A stretch of 7,187 nucleotides of DNA from Candidatus Gastranaerophilales bacterium (lineage in GTDB: Bacteria > Cyanobacteriota > Vampirovibrionia > Gastranaerophilales > Gastranaerophilaceae): NCBI GenBank assembly GCA_947628355.1, contig CANQZO010000097.1:1-7187 (forward strand), read 5' to 3'. Both the position numbers and the translations under genes were made by a program. The notes beneath the pieces were generated by a model. It searched no databases, had not been told where the DNA came from, and was given only the letters and a program-made list of their open reading frames with translations. Below are positions 1 through 4,920 of the stretch, piece by piece; the stretch's first letter is position 1, and every line of letters begins with the position of its first letter.

Positions 1-379
1 GCTCTTCAGACTTATTTAATACAAGGTTTTGGATGCCGATTTCTTCAAGCTTACATTCGCCATTAGCAAAAGTAATATCTTTATCAACACTTGTGCGGTG
101 TTTATCGTTATCAAAAATATTAATTGTATAAATATCTGCACCGCCTGATTCTTGCAAAATCGTTTCAACAGCGTCAGGAAGTGTAAAGCCGTCTATATTA
201 TTACCCAAATAACGGACAGATTCCGTATCATTTGTTATATGCGGAAGTTCTTCATCGACTTCGGCTAAATAAGTAGGAGCAGTACCGATTATAATTACAT
301 TTGATATATCCGCTTCATTTATAATGAAGTTAGAACTCTTTTGTTCAATGGTTTCTGCACCATGTAAAAAATCACTCAT
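1..379 (-). CDS. Contractile tail sheath protein (Mu gpL-like), N-terminal part, cut by window edge
   Basis: This gene starts at the ATG at 379-377, and 126 codons are visible before the left edge. A strong SD (AGGAG at 390-386) lies six bases upstream. The N-terminus MSDFLHGAETIE, the segment NVIIIGTAP (about residues 27-35) and the later GGADIYTINIFDNDKHRTSV stretch match, from memory, the N-terminal domain of phage tail sheath proteins, which often carry a VINVFDP-KHKT-like string. Sheath subunits polymerise around the tail tube and contract to drive the tube through the host envelope. The gene follows the gp37-like gene by 15 bases. Mu has a small gp38 gene at this point, and there is no room for one here. 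The missing C-terminus means that completeness and the subunit contact arms cannot be judged. Confidence 0.87.
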   Translation of the reverse strand, partial: MSDFLHGAETIEQKSSNFIINEADISNVIIIGTAPTYLAEVDEELPHITNDTESVRYLGNNIDGFTLPDAVETILQESGGADIYTINIFDNDKHRTSVDKDITFANGECKLEEIGIQNLVLNKSEE

Positions 380-394
380 TTTTATCTCCTTTTA

Positions 395-859
395 TTAAAT
401 TGCCTCTTTTATAAATTGAACTTTGCCGATTATCTCTGAACAGTTCGACAAATCCGGATAATTATCAATTAACGGGAAGGTTATTGTTAAACTGACGCTA
501 TACCAAAAATCACCGTCTATTACATCTTCATAATTAATTGAGGTTATTCTTAACTTTTTATTTAAAATCGGAAGCCCGTTTAGTGCTTTTTTTAAATCTT
601 TTATTTTTGTATATGCTTCTTCGTGCCTGTTTATATAGCGTAGTGCCATAAATACCGTAAAATTATATGTTTCCTCTTCTTTTACCGCAATTGCCGTATG
701 CTGGTCAGCCATTTTTGAGCCTTCGTATCTGACTAAAAAACATCCATTGTGTGAAAAGAAGCTAAATTTTTCAAAATCAGCGGGGAAGCTCTCAACTTCA
801 AAATTTTTGAAGGTTTCTAAAAGCTTTATTTTTATTGAATTTTCGATTATTTCTATCAT
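395..859 (-). CDS. Mu gp37-like (DUF1834-type) head-tail/tail assembly protein
   Basis: This complete 154-residue protein starts at the ATG at 859-857 and ends with TAA at 397-395. The SD-like AGGA overlaps the TAG stop of the upstream gp36-like gene, and 11 bases separate the two genes, so coupled translation is likely. The opening MIEIIENSIKIKLLETF, the ESFPADFEKF region near residue 23 and the LVRYEGS segment near residue 42 resemble, from memory, the Mu gp37 family. The length is close to what is expected for such proteins. Members lie between the gp36 head-completion gene and the sheath in Mu-like phages and are thought to work at the head-tail junction or tail terminus. No enzymatic motif, signal peptide or membrane segment is visible. 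Placement in the Mu-like series is secure, but the biochemical role is inferred from position. Confidence 0.8.
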   Translation of the reverse strand: MIEIIENSIKIKLLETFKNFEVESFPADFEKFSFFSHNGCFLVRYEGSKMADQHTAIAVKEEETYNFTVFMALRYINRHEEAYTKIKDLKKALNGLPILNKKLRITSINYEDVIDGDFWYSVSLTITFPLIDNYPDLSNCSEIIGKVQFIKEAI

Positions 860-870
860 TAATTTTTGTC

Positions 871-1323
871 CTATAAATGGAAGCTATTCCACATTTCATC
901 TTTAAATAATTTTGAATTTTTATCAGTATTAGTTACTATCATCTTTGCACTTGGAGTTACTTCTTTATCCTCGTGCTCAGAGGGTAAATCGAGTATCATT
1001 TCTTCCTTTTTTAACGAAATTAAAAGTTTTTTTGCTTCGTCATATCCGTTTTTTATATGCTCCGGCATTTTCTCCGGGCGTCTTGAATAAAGCCTGTATG
1101 CAGCAATATCTGTTGATATATTTTTTATTATTTCCGGAATAAATTTGAGTGGAAGCTTGTATTTATTTCGTAAATAAGAGTTTATGAGCTGGGCGGCATA
1201 TTCAATTGAACTTGCAATTTTCTCAACATTAACGGTATCCGTCGGATACTTATCATTTGTTAAATTGATAAGCTCACGTTCAGGAATGATATTAATTAAG
1301 TCTTCAAGTGTTGAATATGCCAT
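871..1323 (-). CDS. Mu gp36-like (DUF1320) head-tail connector protein
   Basis: This is a complete 150-residue protein. I chose the ATG at 1323-1321 because AAGGAG (1333-1328) sits four bases upstream and the protein then opens with MAYSTLEDLINIIPERELINLTND, the usual start of the DUF1320/Mu gp36 family. An in-frame GTG at 1350 would add nine residues that do not look like family sequence. The IEYAAQLINSYLRNKYKLPL helix (about residues 40-59) and the C-terminal PSAKMIV segment also fit the family. These proteins are generally regarded as neck or head-completion components that bind below the portal. The TAG stop at 873-871 overlaps the SD of the gp37-like gene. The region upstream, between this gene and the capsid gene, is unusually structured and non-coding. 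Confidence 0.88.
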   Translation of the reverse strand: MAYSTLEDLINIIPERELINLTNDKYPTDTVNVEKIASSIEYAAQLINSYLRNKYKLPLKFIPEIIKNISTDIAAYRLYSRRPEKMPEHIKNGYDEAKKLLISLKKEEMILDLPSEHEDKEVTPSAKMIVTNTDKNSKLFKDEMWNSFHL

Positions 1324-1489
1324 AAAACTCCTTTTAGTAGGTGAAGACACAAACTGGAAATGATGAATTTTCCGTTTTGTCTGTAACCGTTCTTTGGTGC
1401 AGCGGCACCTTTAAAGTTTGGTTTAACTTATTTATATTTAATCCAACTTTGAACCGGCTCTGCCGGCAATCTTTGATTGCACAGGCAGA
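1324..1489 (-). other. Structured non-coding gap between capsid and gp36-like genes
   Basis: These 166 bases contain no ATG on the minus strand. They look more GC-rich than the flanking genes and can fold into several hairpins when transcribed with the capsid gene. The first begins directly after the capsid stop: TCTGCC and GCAATC (1489-1475) pair with GATTGC and GGCAGA (1471-1459) around an AAA loop. The second is CCGGC-AGA-GCCGG (1466-1454), which shares bases with the first, so the two exclude each other. The third is a longer AT-rich stem (1450-1413) with AAAGTT/AACTTT, GG/CC and TTAA/TTAA pairs, broken by one bulge and one mismatch. The fourth is GGTGC-CGCT-GCACC (1409-1396). No T-tract follows any GC-rich hairpin, so a simple intrinsic terminator is not indicated. 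A Mu gp35-type gene would be expected at this position, and no credible one is seen. Confidence 0.6.
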
Positions 1490-2425
1490 CTAATTCTTTA
1501 ATACATCTTTTAATAAGAATCCACAATCAGGGGCTGTAATCAAATATAAAGCTCTGTAATACGCTTTAATAACATTAGCTCCTTTTACACCTCTGTCTTC
1601 GTCAAAGTATTCGCCGACAGTTATATCTTCAAGCATCGCATGATAGCCAAAGCTTGTGCCAAATTTAGTATTTGCGTTTTTATTGACATAAAGAAGTACA
1701 ATGTCATCGCTCCAGCAGGCTTGAAGGTCGGCAGGATTACCTTTTTTAGCAATATTATGAAGGCTTTCTCCGACAAGAATATCATCTACTTCGAATAGAT
1801 TTTTTAATTGTTCTTTTGTTGCAACACCTGCTTTTTTGCCCGAAACTCCAACGGCATCGACAATATATGGATTCATACTTAATGCAGAGAATGCTCTTCT
1901 TGAAGTTACAATTTTATTCGGTTTGTAAAACATATTTAAAGATGCTTCTTTAATTATTTTTAAAGCATTAACGTCATCTTTGTTTATTTTTTCGGATTCT
2001 TCTAACTCTTTGAAATTAGTACCGTATGTTTGTTTATTATTTAATATTTTTGCAAGAGTAATTTCTTTTCTTAAAAGCATCAAATCAGTTAACTGGTTTG
2101 TGGCTCTTTCTTTTAAGTCTATTTTAGCTCTCGACTGTTCGTTTTCTTCCTGTTCGGCAACCGAAATAAACTCTTTTAAAGAGTGATTTTCAACTTTAGC
2201 CGTATCTTCTTTTCCTCTTTGTTCAACTTCGTTGGAACGTCCTTTTTCGCCAATTAGGGTTTCAGGCACGGATAAAAAGTCTCTTTTATCAAACTTTATA
2301 TAAGAAAATGACTCTGTATTAACGGGGACTTTAGGTAAAACTTCATCTGCAATACATGTTTCGTTTCTATATGTTTGTGAAATAGCCGTTAATTCGGGAT
2401 TTAGCTGAATTCTTTTTTCTGACAT
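1490..2425 (-). CDS. Major capsid protein (HK97-fold type, inferred)
   Basis: This complete 311-residue protein starts at the ATG at 2425-2423 with AAAGGAG seven bases upstream, and it ends with TAG at 1492-1490. The N-terminal block LTAISQTYRNETCIADEVLPKVPV followed by FSYIKFDKRDFLSVPETLIG resembles, from memory, a widespread phage coat-protein group with an 'IADDVLPRVPV...F.Y..Y' opening. It is less clearly like Mu gpT itself. A central stretch (ERATNQLTDLMLLRKEITLAKIL, roughly residues 107-129) and the later NKIVTSRRAFSAL and GYHAMLEDITVGEYFDEDRGVKGANVIKAYYRALYLI segments fit the coat-protein core. Position supports the call: it comes directly after the protease/scaffold and decoration genes and before the gp36-like connector. 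The protein would form the icosahedral shell around the scaffold. The capsid call is strong, but the exact family assignment is not. Confidence 0.85.
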   Translation of the reverse strand: MSEKRIQLNPELTAISQTYRNETCIADEVLPKVPVNTESFSYIKFDKRDFLSVPETLIGEKGRSNEVEQRGKEDTAKVENHSLKEFISVAEQEENEQSRAKIDLKERATNQLTDLMLLRKEITLAKILNNKQTYGTNFKELEESEKINKDDVNALKIIKEASLNMFYKPNKIVTSRRAFSALSMNPYIVDAVGVSGKKAGVATKEQLKNLFEVDDILVGESLHNIAKKGNPADLQACWSDDIVLLYVNKNANTKFGTSFGYHAMLEDITVGEYFDEDRGVKGANVIKAYYRALYLITAPDCGFLLKDVLKN

Positions 2426-2442
2426 TTGTTATCTCCTTTAAA

Positions 2443-2790
2443 TTATTCACTAATTACTCTTTGATTTACAACTAAGGCCTTTATGACATCGCCTTCTGTT
2501 GCATCTTGCAAAGCTATCGCTCCGATATTATCAGCAAAAGTCGCTTTTACGGCTTTACCTTCTGCATCTGAAGTTAAGGCATCACCTGCCGAAAAACTTC
2601 CACCCGATAAAATTTCAGTAATTTCACCTGCGAGTGCTACATCTGTTACGTCATTTTCAGTAGAATATACCCCGTCATTTATACCGATAATATTATCAGT
2701 TCCGGCAGCGGCGGTTTCTACCGTATTTTCTTTTGAAAATTTAACAAATCTGTATGCTTCAATAGCCTTTTCATTTTGAAATGATTTCAT
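2443..2790 (-). CDS. DUF2190-type capsid decoration (cement) protein
   Basis: This complete 115-residue protein has its ATG (2790-2788) touching the TAA stop of the protease/scaffold gene with no base between. Its SD (AGAGGAG) lies inside the end of that gene, so translation is probably coupled. The sequence reads as a beta-rich, Gly/Ala/Asp-rich domain: AYRFVKFSKENTVETAAAGTDNIIGINDG near the start, then a DVALAGEITEILSGGSFSAGDALTSDAEGKAV core and a GAIALQDATEGDVIKALVV end. This pattern is typical of DUF2190 proteins, which are small trimer-forming decoration or cement proteins bound to the outside of capsids. It sits between protease/scaffold and capsid, as expected. A gap of 17 bases separates it from the capsid gene. 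There is no membrane segment or catalytic motif. Confidence 0.85.
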   Translation of the reverse strand: MKSFQNEKAIEAYRFVKFSKENTVETAAAGTDNIIGINDGVYSTENDVTDVALAGEITEILSGGSFSAGDALTSDAEGKAVKATFADNIGAIALQDATEGDVIKALVVNQRVISE

Positions 2791-3306
2791 TTATTTATCT
2801 CCTCTTTTTTTCACAATATCCATAGCTTCGGATGATTGAAGGTCAATTCCCTTTTGTTTATATTCTGCCTGAACTTCAATAATCGCATTCTTGATTGACT
2901 CTACGTCTTGAAAATCAATGTTATTGCTGTTATTGTCCGCTTTTTTATGAGTTGCGATTTCTTCAAAATTCATTTGCGTTAAACCGCTGATAAATTCTTT
3001 CAACATTTCAGCTGCTGTCTTTTCAGTCTTTTTTCCGGTTTCATCTGAAAATTCAAAAGGACTGTAAGCGTTGCAAGCTTCAAGTATGTTGATTACACTT
3101 TGTTTTTGTGAGGGCAGTAAATGTCCCTCTTTTATTGCGTTTTCGCAAAAATCTGAAAACTCTTTTTGCTGTTTTTCTTTTTCATTTTCAGCAATTTTGG
3201 TTTCAAGATTTTTTATTTCTTCTTGCTTTTGATTTAATTCTTCTTCTTTTGCCTTAATTTCAGCTTCTTTTGCTTCAACTTGTTTTTGTAAATCTTCTTC
3301 TGTCAT
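2791..3306 (-). CDS. Nested scaffold protein from internal start (Mu gpZ-like), predicted
   Basis: Within the protease/scaffold gene, an in-frame ATG at 3306-3304 (codon 157) is preceded by AAGGAG (3317-3312) at a five-base spacing, a better site than that of the full-length start. Translation from here gives 171 residues beginning MTEEDLQKQVEAKEAEIK and containing only the coiled coil and C-terminal helical region. The boundary falls just after the protease domain. Mu makes its scaffold gpZ from an internal start within gene I, and lambda Nu3 arises in the same way within gene C, so the same strategy is likely here. The product would be an abundant catalytically inactive scaffold, with the full-length protein as a minor protease-bearing component. 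The site is seen in the sequence; its use is inferred. Confidence 0.75.
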   Translation of the reverse strand: MTEEDLQKQVEAKEAEIKAKEEELNQKQEEIKNLETKIAENEKEKQQKEFSDFCENAIKEGHLLPSQKQSVINILEACNAYSPFEFSDETGKKTEKTAAEMLKEFISGLTQMNFEEIATHKKADNNSNNIDFQDVESIKNAIIEVQAEYKQKGIDLQSSEAMDIVKKRGDK

Positions 3307-3774
3307 ATATACTCCTTTTTTTTGATTGGTTTGTTCCATTTCCGGCTCACTTTTTTCCGCAAATTCGTATTTAAAATCAATAACTATTTCGTTTTCGGTT
3401 TCATCATTAAAACAAAATTGTTCTAATCCTTTTATAGCAGGAGCTTGCCCGCCCAAAAAAGCAACATGTCTCAGAATTAAGTCAGGGGTGAGACTAATTG
3501 AACGGGTTTTAAACAATCCTTTATTTGCTGCCTCTTTAAATTCATTTTGAACATCTTTATACGCAGCATAAAGGCTATTACCTACTATTTTTAAATTTTC
3601 TACCCAGCCGTATGCAGGGCTGTTCGTTTTTGGATGACCGCAGCAAATTGGAACATCCGGATTTTTATTTTCAAAATTTTCTTTGATTGTTTTTAAATCA
3701 TCAATAGTCCAAACTCTTTCATTACCGTTTGAATCTTTGTGAACACCTGTTTTAAAAATTTCGCACCACTTCAT
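2791..3774 (-). CDS. Mu gpI-like head maturation protease fused to scaffold
   Basis: This 327-residue protein starts at the ATG at 3774-3772, with AAGGA (3785-3781) six bases upstream. A TTG at 3795 would add seven residues but lacks an equally placed SD. Residues 1 to about 125 form the protease part. GHPKTNSPAYGWV contains His47, and KTRSISL contains Ser92 and Ser94; together with the downstream LRHVAFLGGQAPAIKGL segment they match the Mu-like protease layout. His47 and one of these serines are the likely catalytic pair, with His103 a possible third member. From about residue 159 to 205 a Glu/Lys-rich heptad-like coiled coil forms the scaffold part, followed by a helical C-terminus. Such proteins guide procapsid assembly and then cleave themselves and the scaffold. 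A second start inside the gene is listed separately. The gene is the first of the leftward operon. Confidence 0.86.
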   Translation of the reverse strand: MKWCEIFKTGVHKDSNGNERVWTIDDLKTIKENFENKNPDVPICCGHPKTNSPAYGWVENLKIVGNSLYAAYKDVQNEFKEAANKGLFKTRSISLTPDLILRHVAFLGGQAPAIKGLEQFCFNDETENEIVIDFKYEFAEKSEPEMEQTNQKKGVYMTEEDLQKQVEAKEAEIKAKEEELNQKQEEIKNLETKIAENEKEKQQKEFSDFCENAIKEGHLLPSQKQSVINILEACNAYSPFEFSDETGKKTEKTAAEMLKEFISGLTQMNFEEIATHKKADNNSNNIDFQDVESIKNAIIEVQAEYKQKGIDLQSSEAMDIVKKRGDK

Positions 3775-3836
3775 TTGAATTCCTTTTTTTTCCAAGGTTA
3801 TTGTCTATTTTTTTTCGGAAATTTTCATCTTAATAA

Positions 3837-3878
3837 AATTAAAAATTAAATATATATATATAATTAATATTTTTAATT
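3837..3878. repeat. AT-rich inverted repeat in the divergent promoter zone
   Basis: Ten-base arms AATTAAAAAT (3837-3846) and ATTTTTAATT (3869-3878) are perfect inverted copies around a 22-base A/T spacer. The repeat sits almost midway between the two divergent operons, which would suit a shared operator for a dimeric regulator or an easily melted element. Low sequence complexity makes chance pairing plausible. Confidence 0.5.
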
Positions 3879-3928
3879 ATATTGATTTTGTTATTAAAAA
3901 CGGTCATTCTTGAGCTAAACAAATGAAA

Positions 3929-3961
3929 GCAGCCGCAAGCTGCCAATTGTGCGTTGCAATT
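3929..3961 (+). promoter_or_regulatory. Two tandem hairpins in the rightward leader, just before the SD
   Basis: GCAGC-CGCAA-GCTGC (3929-3943) is followed at once by AATTG-TGCGTTG-CAATT (3945-3961). The AAAGGAGGA SD starts four bases later (3965-3973). In the rightward transcript they would form two small stem-loops abutting the ribosome binding site of the first gene, a position suited to translational control or mRNA protection. No T-tract follows them, so they are not an intrinsic terminator. Confidence 0.4.
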
Positions 3962-3964
3962 AAA

Positions 3965-3985
3965 AAAGGAGGAATTTATGTAATG
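3965..3985 (+). promoter_or_regulatory. Strong SD followed by overlapping start-stop and true start (ATGTAATG)
   Basis: The SD AAAGGAGGA (3965-3973) is followed by an ATG at 3978 whose next codon is TAA, and that TAA overlaps the ATG at 3983 that opens the membrane-protein gene. Ribosomes starting at the better-spaced first ATG would stop at once and could restart two bases on. The second ATG is the only one that gives a protein. It lies nine bases from the SD, slightly long but workable. Confidence 0.5.
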
Positions 3986-4258
3986 CCCGTTGAAATAACT
4001 GAATTCTTAAAAATAGCCGGAACCGGAGGAATGATTTTTGTAATTTTTTACATTTATCACAAGTCATCAACCGAGCAGATGAATAAAATTATTACCCAAA
4101 CTTTTGATTTGCTCAAAATTATGATTGAGCAAAATAACTTGCAAATAGGCTATTTGCAAAAAATCGACACAAAAATAACGAACAATTTATGGTGTCCATA
4201 TATGCGAAAAAGAAACGACAAAAACGGAGAAAAAATAAATGAACCCGATAATTTCTAA
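3983..4258 (+). CDS. Small membrane protein with coiled coil (Mu gp25-like position; holin-like alternative)
   Basis: This 91-residue protein is read from the ATG at 3983. An in-frame ATG at 3923 would add 20 residues but has no SD, and those codons cover the leader hairpins. Residues 11-26 (IAGTGGMIFVIFYIYH) are a short hydrophobic segment, probably a single membrane helix with the N-terminus short and exposed. Residues 30-66 are helical and Gln/Ile/Leu-rich, then comes a TNNLWCPYMRKR motif (about 67-77) and a charged tail. In Mu, a gene ahead of the packaging genes encodes a similar membrane/coiled-coil protein of unknown role (gp25, DUF2730), and this position matches. Holin or lysis accessory is the main alternative. 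The gene overlaps the next by 20 bases in another frame. The function is unknown. Confidence 0.65.
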   Translation: MPVEITEFLKIAGTGGMIFVIFYIYHKSSTEQMNKIITQTFDLLKIMIEQNNLQIGYLQKIDTKITNNLWCPYMRKRNDKNGEKINEPDNF

Positions 4259-4508
4259 TCTTCAGATTGAACTTTCAAAATCCAATAAGGGTTTTAAAGA
4301 GCTGCAAATAAAAGCAATTAGGCTTATGAACGAATTACAGTCAAACATTAATCCTTACTTTGGCGACGATTTTAATGAAATTAATGCCGCTGAAATTGAA
4401 CAAATAGGAGATGAACTCCTTGAGTGCAAAGATCAAGCAATAAAATTGCAGCAAAAAATTAACAAACTAAAAGGTGATTTGGGTTATGGCGATAAAAGAA
4501 TCTCATAA
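4239..4508 (+). CDS. Small helical protein before the terminase genes, function unknown
   Basis: This 89-residue protein starts at the ATG at 4239 with GGAG (4226-4229) nine bases upstream, inside the end of the previous gene. It is predicted to be almost all helix. An N-terminal amphipathic helix (residues 1-35) is followed by a turn with NINPYFGDDFNEINAAEIEQIGDEL (about 36-60) and a coiled-coil-like C-terminal helix. The INPYF string after a helix reminds me of small unnamed proteins found directly upstream of small-terminase genes in other Mu-like phages. There are no transmembrane or catalytic motifs. It overlaps the previous gene by 20 bases and the next by 23 bases, so it belongs to a tightly coupled operon. 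A role in packaging or early head assembly is only a guess from position. Confidence 0.7.
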   Translation: MNPIISNLQIELSKSNKGFKELQIKAIRLMNELQSNINPYFGDDFNEINAAEIEQIGDELLECKDQAIKLQQKINKLKGDLGYGDKRIS

Positions 4509-4920
4509 AATTTTAGCCGGACAATACTTTATCGAGTATCAAATGTCTGTTGCAGAAATTGCAAGAAGGCTTAATATATCCGAGAAAACTCTTCACAATT
4601 GGAAAAAAGAAGGAAATTGGGATAACAAAAGATCCCAATTTTTAAAGTCTCAATATTCAACAAATCAAACACTCTATGAGCTTGTACACCTTATTGCTAC
4701 TAAAGCGGTTGAAGATTTTAAAACAGACGGTACTGTTCCTGACCAAAAAACTTTATATTTTATTTCCGCAATGAGCGATAAATTACTCAAATTAAAGGCA
4801 TACGAGCAGTCGCAGGCTGAGGAAAAACTTGAAGAAATTAACAAAAATCAAGCTGAAAATAAACCTGAAATCAATAAAGAAGATGTATTGGATAAAGTAT
4901 TTAAGGCACTTATGGAGTAA
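4486..4920 (+). CDS. Small terminase-like protein with N-terminal HTH (DUF1804-like)
   Basis: This 144-residue protein starts at the ATG at 4486, with AAGGTGAT about eight bases before it. An in-frame GTG at 4474 would add four residues but lies over that SD. Residues 21-42 (SVAEIARRLNISEKTLHNWKKE) form a clear helix-turn-helix with a recognition helix, followed by GNWDNKRSQFL, the typical W-containing end of the small-terminase HTH. The middle is helical (residues about 60-107), likely for oligomerisation, and the Glu/Lys/Asn-rich tail ends in EDVLDKVFKALME, possibly the contact with the large subunit. Small terminases bind phage DNA and hand it to the motor. It overlaps the previous gene by 23 bases and the large terminase gene by one base (TAATG). 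HTH plus position make the call strong, though DUF1804 membership is from memory. Confidence 0.8.
   Translation: MAIKESHKILAGQYFIEYQMSVAEIARRLNISEKTLHNWKKEGNWDNKRSQFLKSQYSTNQTLYELVHLIATKAVEDFKTDGTVPDQKTLYFISAMSDKLLKLKAYEQSQAEEKLEEINKNQAENKPEINKEDVLDKVFKALME

Larger units (their letters stand above)
3775..3982. promoter_or_regulatory. Divergent control region between the two phage gene sets
   Basis: The two operons face away from each other here, so promoters for both should lie in these roughly 200 bases. The centre is almost pure A/T, with a (TA)6 run at 3851-3862. TATAAT-like -10 hexamers occur on the plus strand (3859-3864) and on the minus strand (3881-3876). Neither has a convincing -35 box at normal spacing, and such hexamers are expected by chance in A/T-rich sequence. 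Mu-like late promoters usually need a phage activator (Mor/C type), so weak -35 boxes would not be surprising. No credible gene lies in this stretch. Confidence 0.55.

Noticed and set aside
866..1142. Two overlapping plus-strand open frames opposite the gp36-like gene
   Set aside because: They have no SD, have low-complexity Ser/Phe-rich products and lie wholly antisense to a confidently assigned gene.
1341..1489. Plus-strand frame from GTG at 1341 to TAA across the capsid-gp36 gap
   Set aside because: It has no SD and runs against the operon. Several frames are open here because of base composition, and the hairpins explain the region equally well.
871..1492. TAG stop recoding, as in some gut phages, because two genes end in TAG
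   Set aside because: No gene in the window contains an in-frame TAG or needs one to be complete, and family lengths fit the standard code.
2483..2779. 98-codon plus-strand open frame opposite the decoration gene
   Set aside because: The Ala/Ser/Pro-rich product is the expected mirror of an Ala/Gly/Asp-rich gene, and no ribosome binding site precedes it.
3326..3550. Plus-strand open frame opposite the protease gene
   Set aside because: It is antisense to conserved protease sequence, lacks an SD and resembles nothing known.
3923..3982. Upstream ATG extending the small membrane protein by 20 residues
   Set aside because: It has no SD, the codons cover two leader hairpins and a strong SD, and the start at 3983 explains the signals better.
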